Below, one piece after another: positions 25,222 through 37,101 of a DNA stretch of 64,000 bases. Under the pieces are notes generated by a model that saw only the letters and a program-made list of their open reading frames with translations, searched no databases and had not been told where the DNA came from. This DNA comes from Trebouxia sp. TZW2008 (Eukaryota > Chlorophyta > Trebouxiophyceae > Trebouxiales > Trebouxiaceae). The DNA lies in the NCBI GenBank assembly GCA_002118135.1, contig BDIU01000132.1, positions 111,809 through 175,808 on the forward strand, read 5' to 3'. How positions within the stretch are numbered: position 1 is the stretch's first letter; each line of letters starts with the position of its first letter. A program made the translations under genes and the position numbers.

Positions 25222-28200
25222 ATGGCGGACGCAAGCGGAGCGGCCCAGCAGGAACCTGACAAGGCAGATTCCGAAGGCTTGCTGGGCAGTGCGTCCTCAG
25301 CAAGTGCGCCAGCTAGTCGCGACATCTCTCCCGCGAGGCGACAAGGTTCTGTGCCGTTGCAGAAGACACTGCCGACATCGCGCGTCGGTACGCTTAGCTT
25401 TGCTCGGGCCAGTGCACGCTTGAAAGCTTGATGTCGCATGCTGAAGGATAACAACACAGGACTGCGCGGCCTGCAGACCGTCTACTGTTACAACGACTGC
25501 GCAAGAGCCAGAGTGGTACAGCGCTGTACAAAGAGGCACAGGTCGCAGAGGAAGTTCAAGAACGCTCAGCGTACTCCTCTGTCGAAAGCGGTGCCTCCCA
25601 GCGCTTGCTAGTTGTCGCCAATCGCCTTCCAGTTTCAGCTTATCGGGACAAACAGGGCAAATGGCAGCTCCAGGTAGACCATCTGCCCGACGAGGAGGTG
25701 ATGTTTGCCATCCTTGCCTGACCATGTGCTAGCCCATGCGGCAGTAGCCCATTCAAGTGATGTTGTGCCACTGGCTTGGCTGCAGTGGATCACCTCAAGG
25801 GGCGGACGAGAGTCTCTGCCCAAGGGCCCCACAGACATGGTGCTGACTTCCTGCATACCAGATCCCCTTTTTCTGCGCCCCTCTTACTCAGCACACCCAC
25901 AAATGCAGATGTTCAATTTCAGCAATGGCAGATGATCAATGCCAACAAAAACAGTGTTTTTAGATCCTAGGCTGTGTTGCTGTTGGTGTAGCACAAACAG
26001 ATTGGTTTGCTGATGCCTCGTGTGCCTGAGTGGTCTTGGATCCCTGCCAGCAAAAGGGCACTCAGCCTGATCAGAAAAACTTTTGGCGGTTTGTAGGAGA
26101 CCTCATCATGTCTGGCTGTTGCTACTGTTTGATACAATGGACAAGCAATGTATTTCAGACTGTAGGATATGTGTTAAAATTTGCATGGGTACAGCAAGCA
26201 GTTTCCGCTTCTCATGTTGCTGATCTACATTGTTGGCTTTATGCAAGAGGTTGGTAGGTCATTTCAGTAATGCCAAGCTTTTTTGAGCATCTTTTGAGTA
26301 TAATTGCAGCTTTTGAGCTGCAGAATGTGCAGACATGATAAAGCTGCCCAATGCAAAATTGCTAACACTGCCAGCTTTTGATCACGCATTTTCATGCAAA
26401 GAAGGTTGAGTGACTTATTCTATCGGATAGTCTTTGGTCCATACTCTGATACTTTCTTTGCTGCCCCTTTTTAGGGCTTGCAAACTTCATGGAGGCCAGT
26501 ATGCTCACCTCAGAACAGACCATGTATGAGCGCACACTGCTGCATTTGTTCTAGGCCCTGTGATTAGGAAGGGTCAGATCTGAGCGTCAGACGAGGCAGT
26601 AAATGTAAGGGGTAGTGCAGAATAAGCAATGATGGGCTGTGCAACATGTGCATGCTCCAATCCTGAACAGTGGCAATGGTTTGGCGCAGGTGAGTGCGGG
26701 GGGGTTGGTGAGCGCCCTGATGGGGGTCAGCAACTTCAAGACCATGTGGGTCGGCTGGCCAGGTAAACCTCTTCCCATCCACCCAACACTCTGTAGTGCA
26801 TGTTCAGGTGCAGATCTGGCATGCACCTTGCCATGAGGCAAACCTTCCTCTGCCCTGTTTGGGCATGCTAGCTTTCTATGCTGACTCTTGACATGGTTGC
26901 TGAGGCTTGACAAGCAACTAGCCATTCATGTATCTGCTTGCATGCATGCTTTCTGCAGCCTTACTTCTCCCTTGTTGCTCCTTACACTGCTTGCAAATAG
27001 AATTTGGCATATTTATGAACTGAACAGCCTTTAGCTGCTTCAACCTTGTTGCAGGGTACTTTGCAATCAAGCCCTGTCTATGTACATCACAAAAGCATCA
27101 CAACAGATAGGACAGTGTTCTTTATCCTCCTTACACAATTCCAATTTTGATAGTATGCTTCTGTTACTTGCATTGAGTAGCATGATCAGCGCAAAGGGAC
27201 AGCCCCTTACTCATGACATCACTCTCAAATTGACGGGCACAGAGCTACAGCCAGATGAGTGCTGCACATACATAGCCTCACTTGCTGAATGTCATAACAC
27301 TCAATGTTATCATTTTTACAGGGGTGTATGTGGAGGAGGGACGGGACCGGGATGCCCTGACAGAAGCCCTGGCCCGTGAAAACTACCTGCCTGTCTACCT
27401 TGACCCCCGCACGGTACTCATCATACTGCTGATGCTTCTTTTTATCATAATATTCCTCTCTGCAGTATTCAATATCCTGACCATCCATGTTGCTGTTCAA
27501 CAGCCATGAGTGGGTTGTCTTCAATGCCATTTTGATCTTCATTATCGCTACTACTGCTAGCACACACATGATAGTTACCATGTGTATGACCGTTGGATGA
27601 ACACTGTTACCCGTCAATACAGGTGGACCTGCATTATAATGGCTTTTGCAACAGTGTGCTGTGGCAGCTGTTCCACTATATTCCCCTCAACCTGGAAAGC
27701 AAGCTGAGCGACACCCGCACCTTGAATTTGCAGTGGCAGGCCCATCAAGATGCCAACCGCAGATTTGCTGAGGTCAGACCTGCTCCATGTGAAGTACTAG
27801 CCTTGTGTATTGTCATTTGGCTTCCATCTGGCTTTGATCTCTGCATTTCGGTCAGAGTGACGGTCTCGGGCATGTCACACTTCATGTCGAGTACTCTTAG
27901 GCTCAAAGGAGGCATTCACAGATACAAGAAACGGGCCTAGAAACAGGACAGAGCACATTGCGAGCCCAGCGCAGGCTCACAAGACAGCAGACAAAGGGCG
28001 CAGCACATAGAAAGATTGACTGCAGACTGAACAGCACAAAGCATAGGCAGCAGTCATTATGCTTGTACATTGCAGGCAGTTTTTGATGACTATCAGGAGG
28101 GAGATGTTGTGTGGGTCCAGGACTACCACCTCATGCTGTTGCCAGCGCTGCTAAAGGCACGACATCCCAAAATGAAGGTACGTTTCTGCAAGTCTTGCTG

Positions 28201-31200
28201 CCTTTTGGGGTACACTTATTCCTCCTTATAAGGACACTCGATATAAGGACATTCTCGATGTAAGGACATTGCATCTGGGAATCAAGCACTGCATTCTGAC
28301 TGCAGTGGTCCCTCTGAGTAAGGAGAATTTGATGTAAGGACAAATTGCTTGGTGACCAAAGCAGTCGTTACAAAGAGAGTTTACTGTATCAATGCAGTGT
28401 TGCAAGGTTTTGAGTTCTGTGGGGAAGGTGTGGGGTCTCAAGAGAGTGGGCAAATTCGCTGCAACGCCCAGTCTGTTGATGACTCTTGTGCACCTTCAGT
28501 TCACGCCTTGCTTGTCCTGCGCCTTTGTCAATGCACAAATCAAGCAGCAAACAGGCAAATCGTCATCCAAAAGCGACAGTTTTGGGCTATGCAAGGGCCC
28601 TCACAGGCATGAGCTCATGCCTGCTTGTTGGATCTCGTGTAATCTGTGTGTAGTCTGAGGTTCTGACAATGCACTTTGGAAGTTTTGACTTGCCTCGTCC
28701 TTGATGCCGCAATCTGACGGGTTACTGCAAGGTTCATGTCCTGTAGAGATGCAGATGAAAACACTTTGTCTCATGCCTGATGCACATTCAAGCTGCAGCC
28801 AGATTTGGCACCATGACGCAGGTTGGCTGGTTCTTGCACACACCTTTCCCGTCATCAGAGATCTATCGTACACTGCCAGTGCGGGAGGAAGTGCTGAGAG
28901 CTGTGCTGAAGGCAGATCTCATAGGATTCCACACCTATGACTACGCCCGCCACTTTGTATCAGCATGCACCAGGATCTTGGGCCTAGAGGTATGTGCCTT
29001 GTTCTGCTGCAATCGTGTCGAGTTGTTTGGCACTTGCACGCTGGGATGAATAGGGCTCTTCGCTTCCAGTAAATGCCTAACGGTCACACAGCATATCCTC
29101 AAGGCTACAGATTGACACAAAGCAGGTCAGACAGACAGTGTGACAAATTACAGTATCAGCCAGCCGAGCGCCTTGCTGCAAACCATCAGATGTGCAGTAT
29201 GTGAGTGCACACATGAAGAAGTGCAGATATGATAGTTTGCAAAAGCAGAACCTGCAGTTGGACATTGAAGTTGGGATCAATACAAAGCTTTATTGCAGGG
29301 TACACCAGAGGGGGTTGAGGACAATGGCTCCCTGACCCGTGTGGCTGCCTTCCCAATAGGCATAGACCCCGAGCGCTTCCAAAGAGCCCTTGAGCGCGTA
29401 GATGTGCGCTCCCACATTGCAGAGCTACTCAACAGATACGCTGGGCGCAAGGTCAGAATCCTTACCGAAACTTCACTAGCAGCCTCTGCTTGGGTGTACA
29501 TCAACAGCCATTCTGTGCATGTGAACAACAGCCAGGTTATGGTGAGAATGGACTGGTCACAAACAAGCATCGATGCATAAATCTGGCTTAAAAATTGGAG
29601 GCAGCCCATGTCAGCATGCTGACAGCACCTCTGTTTGTCAACAGCTACTGTTTGCAACGAAGTTGTTGCACACTACCAAAGGCATCCTCCAGATCCAAGA
29701 TCAGTCCACAGAAGCACAAAAGCTTTGTTGAACAGGCTGCGCATGACCAAGGGCCTCCACGCAAACCCAAAGAAGGGCTATTGTCATCATCCCTGGTTGC
29801 CGTGTTGATACCCGGCTGTTGATGATAGCTCTAATGTGGTTAGAGGTGATGTTGGGGGTGGATTGCCAGGACATGATCAAGGGCAATCCCACAGCTGACA
29901 ACCAAATATAAATGCACAGCCCTTGATTACATGCTGACAATAACCCCATTCTGCATTGCACTTAAGGCTGGGAGTAGATTTTCAACATGAGGAATGTCTT
30001 TGCAGGGCTCACAATTAACTGGACGTCCACAAACCATGTTTGCATAATAATGACAGCAGCAGCTGCACAGGTGATGTTGGGAGTGGACCGGCTGGACATG
30101 ATCAAGGGCATTCCCCAGAAGCTGCTGGCCTTTGAGGAGTTCCTGGAGGAGCACCCTGAGTGGCGCGACAAGGTGCTGCTAGTCCAGATTGCCGTGCCCT
30201 CCAGAACTGACGTGCCTGAGTACCAGGTGAGCTGACTGACACTGATCATAGATTCGATGTAGTTGATAGCTTGCATGTGCAATGCTGAACATCTGTGTCT
30301 CAGTATCAGATCAGGTAGCTGCTGATGACAATCCTGCTCTCGCCAGGGGTCAAAGCTTTGGCTATTGTCAGGGTGCTGCGGTGAAGACAGTGCTGCTGGT
30401 CCAGAGTGTTGTTGCCGTCAGGACAAATGCGCTTGAGTGCCAGGTGTGCTGACTGTTGCTACTGGTGTTGGACTACGTGTGGGTCAAGCACTGAGGCATT
30501 GAAACTCTCCAGAGGTGTCTCTGCGAAGTAGCTTCAACACGACAGGAGATGCGGCATCATGGAATGATGTTGACTAGCACACAAAAGACATAACAGAGTA
30601 GCTGGTGAGCTCGCTGTTGTGTGGATGATAGACCACGTATGGTGTAAGTCAAGGTGCTGCTGGTTCATACACGTTTTGCACAGCACAGGTGTGATGAAGC
30701 ATTGCATGTGACGCCTGTCACCCTGGGTGAAAGATTTTGTGCGGTTCAAATCACGTACCTCAAGCGCCTCCCAAACCTCATCAAAGGTGTAGTACGTTAT
30801 TACGCCTTGTGTTACTGCGCCATGCAGAAGCTATGCAGCATGGTGCATGAGATTGTGGGTTGCATCAACGGGCATCACGGCATCCTGACCCATGTGCCCA
30901 TTCATCACTTGGATAGGCAGCTGTCACGCCATGCGCTGTGCTCGCTGTACGCCATGAAAGATGTCGACATCTTGTATTGCTGTGTCTTGCAGAAGTTGCT
31001 CAGCATGGTGCGTGAGATTGTGGCCCGCATCAACGGGCACTACGGCACCCTGACTTATGTGCCCATTCATCACGTACATAGGCAGCTGTCCTTCCATGAG
31101 CTACATGTGACATCACAGACATGGACGCCTTATATTGCTGTGCCTTGCAGAAACTGCGTAGCATGGTGCATGAGATAGTGGGCCGCATCAATGGGCACTA

Positions 31201-34200
31201 TGGCACCCTGACCCATGTGCCCATTCATCACTTGGACAGGCAGCTGTCCTTTCATGAGCTATGCGCCCTGTACGCCATCACAGACGTGGCGCTGGTGACC
31301 TCCCTGCGGGATGGAATGAATCTGGTCAGCTATGAGTATGTGGCCTGCCAGAGTGACAATGCCGGTGGGTTTTAATGCCGCTGAGTCTCTCATGATGTTC
31401 ATAGTGTGCTATGTATGCCAATGTGCTGTGCCCAGGATACTTTGCATGCCAACATGCTGTGCCCATACAGTGTGAGCCATTGTGTGACCGAGACATCATG
31501 CTGTATTTTTTGTTCTGTGCCCATCATGCTGCGCTTTCTGTGCTGTACAGATCGCGCTGCGCCTGCTATGCTGCTTTCACAATGCCATGATTCCAAATTG
31601 CTAGTAGGGCAGGATGCATAAACTTTGCCTCAATTGTCAACTGCTGTCATGAATCTGCCGCACCTGTGTCTCCTATGCTATGAAGAGACAAGAGGATTGA
31701 TGCAGGTGTTCTGATCCTGAGCGAGTTCACAGGAGCTTCTCAGTCCTTGGGAGCAGGCGCCATCTTAGTCAACCCCTGGAACATCACAGACCTGTCAGCA
31801 GCCATTGCAGACGCACTGAGCATGACAGAGGCAGAAAGACGAGAACGGCACCGGCAGAACCACATGCACATCAGCATCCACACCAGCCAGACATGGGCTG
31901 AGATGTTCATTAACGAGCTGAATGATACTCATGTTGAGGCAGAGCTCAGAACCAAGCACATCCCGCCTCAGGTGTGTTGCACTCATGTCAAATCATGCCA
32001 AATCACATTCTTGCTTGTTCTCCAACTTTTCCGTCGCAGCAGTAAGTATGCCAATGGGAGAGTTGTTAGCTTTGCATCAAGCAAAGGATTGTAACGCTGC
32101 GCACCTTTGACATTCACCATGAAATGGTGAATGCCCACAAAAGTCAACAAGTGTATCTTGCAACATGCATTGGTTTGCTGCTGCCTGGCTCAATGGTGGT
32201 GTTGGGCATGCAGCTTGACATGGAGACAGTGGTGAATGACAACACCAACAACAAGCTTCTCAAGATGTGCCATGCACAATTGCCAGGTTATGCCCTGTGT
32301 CTTGACGCCCATTCCATTATATTGCACGTGCTCTCTAACATACATTGGCCAGCTGCGGCTTGGCTTGACTATGCTGTTCTGGCTGCAGCTTGACATGGAG
32401 GCAGTGGTGAATGACTACACCACTAGCAAGCGACGGCTGCTGGTGCTGGGCTATAATGCCACCCTCACCACAGCTGTGGAGGCCCCTCGCCAGCCCAAGC
32501 GCCACTTCGACCAGATTCAGGTGAGCCAGCAGATATTTCGGTTCATTCATTGTGCTGTAGATTCGACACTCCCAAAATTAGAAAACAACAAAATTAATAG
32601 CTTCACACGCTCAACACCCACACCATCAAGCCAAAAAGTGCCGACTGTCAGACTGAAATGCATCAAATGTAAGTCCCATGCACTAGAAGGAGCACCAGAC
32701 ATACTGTGGTCTGCACCACATCACACGGTGGTGATGCATTGGCACGACGAGTCCATAACTGGTAGACATCTCAGGCGCAGCAGCACAGTGGCGGTGTCCC
32801 CACACAACAGTGGTGGTGTTCAGCAGCAGGGACCTACACAACATGACAGCAGTGCCTCTTGAACAGTGTTGTTCCTGCAGGCCATGACTAGGGTGAATCC
32901 AACAGTGTACAACAGCATTGCCGCTTTGAGCAGCGACCCCCACACAACAGTGGTGGTGTTCAGCGGCAGTGATAAGGCCAAGCTGGACGAAGTCTTTGGG
33001 GATCTGAATGTGTGGCTGGCAGCAGAGAATGGCATCTTTATGAGGCCACCACCAGACGAAGATGGCGAGCAAGAGGCAAGCTGCTAAGCTGTTGCTATCA
33101 GTTAGCATCTGTGCCGCCTGTCTGTCTTGTACATGCCGGGCTTGCTTTGGGCTGTGGGTGACTGTTACCAGACAAAGCATCCTTATGAGGCCGCCACCAG
33201 ATAACGATGGTGAGCAAGAGGCAAGATCTTAGTATGCCTTAAAATACACCTGTGTATGTCTTCTGCTAACTCCTGTTGCTGCATCTGTCCTGCAAGTCTT
33301 TTGCTCTACACATCGTTCTGTCAGTAGGCACCTACTGCAGCTGTGCTTTCTGTCAATCTTATATATGCCTGGCTGGCGCTCCATCTCTCTGTGCTGAAAG
33401 TTGTGTTCAATTTCAGTACAGAAAGTTATCTTTCTGAAGCTGCTGCAATGCCAAAAGGGCAGGCAAAAGGCAGGCTTGCATCCTTCTGCTGTCAATGTAT
33501 GTGTGTATGCGTTTATTATGCATGGAAAGTCAAGACAGGCGTTGGCAACTGCAGGACTGGGCCACAATGGGAGAAGTGCCCAAGAAGGAGTGGATGGAGA
33601 GTGTACAGCTGGTGTTTGACTACTTCTGTGAGCGCACGCCCCGCAGCTTTGTGGAGGCACGCGACACATCAGTTGTGTGGAACTACAAGTATGCAGGTCA
33701 GTTAGCCCTGCTCCCCCAGACTATGCACTACAGTCTGGCATTGTGCATTGGCCAGAGTGAAGCTGTCTTGTCAAGGACAAGAGTTTGGTACTGTTGACTG
33801 GTGCAAGTGAAGGTGTCTTGTGAGTCACAACAGCTTGGTGTTCTTGACTGGTGCAAGTGAAGGTGTCTTGTGAAGGATAAGAGCTTGGTATTGTTCACTG
33901 GTGCAAGTGCAGGTGTTTTGTGAAGGACATGCCGTGCTAGCTATTGCCCAACATCACCACCACATGCAGCAAGCTTGCCACCAATGTAGTAGACAACGGC
34001 ATTGGGACAACGCAGATACCCATACATGCATTGGGACAGGGTCATTTCTGCAGAGCCATCTGATAGTGTATGCAGTTTGCAAGCAATGCATACAAAGCTC
34101 CGCAATGGCGGTGTAGCATCAACTCGGCACACACGTGGCTTGCAGAACAGGAAAATAAACACAGAGCATAATTAAGGGCAGAGCGCAACAACCTCTCTTT

Positions 34201-37101
34201 TTGCCCTTCAATGGCCTAGAATTTCGTAAGACCGCATGGTAGTCTGAATGAATTCCTGACCAGCTGATGTGTCTGTCTGTGCAGACGTTGAGTTTGGCAG
34301 GTTGCAAGCCAGGGACCTATTGCAGCATCTCTGGACTGGGCCTATCAGCAATGCGCCGGTCAATATTGTGCAGGGCAGCAAATCTGTGGAAGTCAGACCT
34401 GTCGGCATTTCAAAGGTGATTTGGTCTTCTTGTTTTGCATGCTGTGCATGCTGCGGCTCTGGTCTTGCTGCAATGCTGTGCTGGTGTGCTGTCCATTGGC
34501 TTTGCCTGTTAGGTTTCGTCAAACTCAAGCTTGTAACTGTTTGCTTTTGTCAATTTCACGCCAGGACATAGTTCATAGGTCACTTGTTGAAAGACATGTA
34601 TAGGTCCATCAGCTGGACTTGATCCAAACTTGCCTACTTTGTCACAGCTGTCGCCTCAATGTCATTGCTTGTCTGATGCTTTGCATTGGCATTCAGCAAC
34701 CATAGACACCCTCATCTTGCTACTGTGTCAGGTCACCTATCTCTTGAAGGTCTTCATAGCACATCACGGCTGACATTCCATGTCTGGCACACTGACCGGT
34801 TTCGTTCACTCCCTGTTCTAGACAGGTGCTAGGCAGGCCCAGCTAGGTATGTACTGGAGCAATCAATTGTCTCCAACCAGTTCGGTCCTTAGCTAACATA
34901 AATCATGTGTAATGACTGGTTTGCCTGCAGACATCATCAGAATGTGCTGCATGATTGCAGGGTTTAGCAATGCAGAGGCTCATACTGGCCATGGCAGAGC
35001 GAGATGGCGTGGAGAACTGCGCTTTTGAGTTTGTCATGGTGGCAGGGCACTTCTTGGCCAGAGATGAGAACATCTTCACCTTCTTTGAGGGCGTCCAAGT
35101 CAAGCCACCTGAGCAATCAGGTGAAGACCTGCTTGCATTGCCAAGTGCAATGTTGCATGTGTTTGTGCTGCTGGCTCAGCAGCAGGGCTCAGGGAGGCAC
35201 CTTCGCATTGCATAAGGCTGCCTGCACAAGAAAGGGAAAACGACTGCAGCTTTGGCATTTTCCAGCTGTCTTGAGCTCGCCAGGCTACGCCATATGTGTG
35301 ATCAGGCTGTGTTGCAGGTCGGCATCTGCATCATCATCAAATGCACCACCGGCAAGGCCAGGCGACCCTCAGCGTCCTGCCTGAGACAGTCGAAGGCGCC
35401 GAAATTGCCACCGTCAGTCAGCTTTCGGGCGCCGCTGCTGCTGTTCCCCCGCCCACGCAGACAAGCAGAAGACCCGTCCGTCACCATTCCGCCATCAACG
35501 GGCCGCTTCAACTACACTCGCATCACCGTGCACACCTTCGAGAGCAGGCCGCTCAGCTCGACGACCGTATGCAACGAAGATCGATAGTAAGCTTTCGACT
35601 TTGCCAGTTCCAAACTGTGCAGCCAAGCTGCTGTGCAGGGGACAGCACGTCATGGCCAGAGTATTTTCTACATAGCATTTGTGCTCTGTACAATTAATGC
35701 AAATGTCAGCGCTTGCATAGCAAAGCAGCTTCTGCTTTGGTATGACCTGCTTGAGCGGCCGCACAGTGTGACACTTCTATGAGAAACAACATCCTTCATG
35801 CTTCCATGTGCAGCCAATGTCTGCTTCTGATCCTGCAGCTTTGAGTCACATTGCCTCTTTGTGCTCTTTGTGAAGATGTATTAGCTCCCTGACACGCAGG
35901 TGAAGATCTGCTTTCATTCTCTTTGCTTGCACAGGATGGAATTGATACGACCTTTGTCCAAGATAGCGATAGGGAAGCAGAGATAACAAGCGCAAGGAGC
36001 GCACCAGAGACATCCTACTCCGTTGATGCAACTGCTGCCAGGCAGGGCGCATCACAGAGCCCACGCACATCAGCTGCTGGTGCTGCCTCCACTTCAGGTA
36101 CCCTTGTGCTTCTGCATGCTGTGCTGTGCTGTGCTGTGCTGTGCTGTGCTGTGCTGTGCTGTGCTGTGCTGCGCCGTGCTGTGAAGAGCCGTACTGTGCC
36201 GTGCCATGCCAACTGCATCCATGAGGCCAAGGCATGTGACACAGCTCGCTGACCCTGCATAGCAATGCCCCTGCATGCCTTGTTTGCACATTTGTATCAA
36301 GTTATCAATCACGCCACTTGCTCGGAAGAAGATTTGTGTTTGAAGCTGCTGTGAGACACGGTTCATTCATCAATCCATGCTTGTGCAGGTCGCATAGCAG
36401 CTGTGCTGCATCAGAGGCCACACCCGCTGCAACAACACCATCCACACAGCACGCGGTGGCGAGGGCGGCATTCTACAGAAACATCCACTTCCAGCCCCCA
36501 TCACGCCCCCACCCCCACCCACAGCTACAGCTCCTTTAGCAGTGGCCTGCCGCGGTCCCTTGAACCCCCCCTCCCCCTCAAGCTACCCCCCAAACACCTG
36601 TACACATGTACTGTGGGGCGCAACAGATCACAAGCCAGGTATGCCCTGAGGCAAATCGAAAACAGTTGTCATATGTTTACGGCGGGTTGCAACACATCAC
36701 AAACTAGGTATGTCAAGCTACATTTGGATCATCGATATACTTTCAAGATGGGACGCGACAGATCCCAACCCAGGCATCAGTTTCGGCAAGCAGATTTCTG
36801 TTATGCATTTTTCTGCTCTTGCACAAAAAGCAGCTTGATGCATGTTGATGTATGTTTTGCAGCTGACATGTGCATGCTGGTGGCAAGTTTCAGTTCACTG
36901 CTCACAAAGAGGGTTTTCAATGAGTGCTGTGTCAGCTTGAACCCTTATGCTATATATGGTACATACAAAAGATGCTGCAACTGTGATAAGCTCATTATTG
37001 ATTTGTGGTCATGCAGGTTCTTTGTGCATGGGTCAACAGAGATTGCAGCTCTTCTGGCTGAGTTAGCTGATGCCTCATCGTTACAGTACATGTATGGGTA
37101 A
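25222..37101 (+). CDS. TPS1: Trehalose-6-phosphate synthase, class I (TPS1)
   Basis: It makes trehalose-6-phosphate from UDP-glucose and glucose-6-phosphate. Twenty exons: 25222-25387, 25477-25673, 26690-26762, 27322-27413, 27623-27772, 28076-28177, 28822-28989, 29299-29451, 30071-30226, 31151-31364, 31706-31971, 32389-32520, 32881-33075, 33555-33696, 34285-34415, 34961-35120, 35318-35586, 35935-36097, 36389-36638, 37017-37101. They sum to 1087 residues and align along all of plant TPS1. The GT20 domain (about 105-580) keeps Y181, W190, D242, H266, R374, K379, D473 and N476. The phosphatase-like domain (about 595-835) has GYNAT where active phosphatases have DxDxT, so it is probably inactive, as in Arabidopsis TPS1. 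A His/Gln/Pro-rich linker (about 835-1045) precedes a conserved tail (VGRNRSQAR ... ALLAELAD). Intron 13 has a GC donor. Confidence 0.96.
28225..28388. repeat. Dispersed repeat copy B (possible MITE)
   Basis: Second copy of the element at 18950-19098, in TPS1 intron 6. It has three ATAAGGACA/GTAAGGACA motifs near its left end and CCAAAGCAGTCGTTACAAAG near its right end, followed by ACTGTA. Non-coding. Confidence 0.65.
29848..29895 (+). repeat. Acceptor-half copy of TPS1 exon 9
   Basis: AGGTGATGTTGGGGGTGGAT ... GACATGATCAAGGGCAATCCC repeats 30069-30116. In the exon this encodes the VMLGVDRLDMIKG donor-sugar motif. The copy is truncated and lies about 220 bp upstream in intron 8. Confidence 0.88.
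30376..30460 (+). repeat. Donor-half copy of TPS1 exon 9
   Basis: GTGCTGCTGGTCCAGA, then GACAAATGCGCTTGAGTGCCAGGTGTGCTGAC, mirror the end of exon 9 and its donor (30170-30238). Diverged and without a full frame, in intron 9. Confidence 0.75.
30816..31150 (+). repeat. Two tandem partial copies of TPS1 exon 10
   Basis: Copies begin at about 30826 and 30992, each after a GCAG acceptor, and the functional exon begins at 31151. Starts are 166 and 159 bp apart. Each copy holds the first 135 or so bases (SMVHEIVGRINGHYGTLTHV region) but breaks off before the SLRDGMNLVSYE catalytic segment and has no GT donor. The two copies read as one frame into each other, but that frame stops (TAG) inside the functional exon, so read-through cannot give an intact enzyme. 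Confidence 0.92.
32208..32268 (+). repeat. Copy of TPS1 exon 12 start
   Basis: GCAGCTTGACATGGAGACAGTGGTGAATGACAACACC at 32210-32246 matches the acceptor and first bases of the exon at 32389. It lies 178 bp upstream and diverges after the LDMEAVVND equivalent. Confidence 0.88.
32793..32832 (+). repeat. Partial copy of TPS1 exon 13
   Basis: CCCCACACAACAGTGGTGGTGTTCAGC is identical to part of exon 13 (32939-32965). The copy lies about 140 bp upstream, inside intron 12. Confidence 0.9.
33176..33231 (+). repeat. Copy of TPS1 exon 13 end and donor
   Basis: GCATCCTTATGAGGCCGCCACCAGATAACGATGGTGAGCAAGAGGCAAG repeats 33032-33080. The copy carries a GTGAGC where the exon has GCGAGC. Confidence 0.9.
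33752..33935 (+). repeat. Minisatellite in TPS1 intron 14
   Basis: About three diverged units of 55-60 bp built on GACTGGTGCAAGTGAAGGTG, TCTTGTGAAGGA and AGCTTGGTRTTGTT. Confidence 0.85.
34815..34905 (-). mobile_element. LINE retrotransposon 3' end fragment
   Basis: Minus-strand translation gives LAKDRTGWRQLIAPVHT then a stop, the same reverse-transcriptase C-terminal signature as the fragment at 20395-20720. Nucleotide similarity continues past the stop (GGGCCTGCC..GCACC). It is about 90 bp, antisense in TPS1 intron 15. Confidence 0.75.
36120..36170 (+). repeat. (GTGCT)n pentanucleotide tract
   Basis: About ten perfect GTGCT units in TPS1 intron 18, followed by degenerate units to about 36210. 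The reverse complement (AGCAC)n matches the tracts at 7797 and 53082. Confidence 0.97.
36639..36790 (+). repeat. Two donor-half copies of TPS1 exon 19
   Basis: Exon 19 ends with ACTGTGGGGCGCAACAGATCACAAGCCAG|GTATGC. Diverged copies follow at about 36675-36712 (GCGGGTTGCAACACATCACAAACTAG|GTATGT) and 36740-36778 (ATGGGACGCGACAGATCCCAACCCAG|GCATCA). All three stay in one open frame through intron 19. The first two keep a GT donor in the same place. Confidence 0.88.

Noticed and set aside
32236..32862. 208-codon plus-strand ORF
   Set aside because: It is TPS1 exon 12 in its own frame plus intron read-through; the exon model explains the coding part.
35846..36366. Several ORFs rich in Cys-Ala-Val or Ser-Thr-Ala-Gln-His
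   Set aside because: Translations of the (GTGCT)n tract, not proteins.
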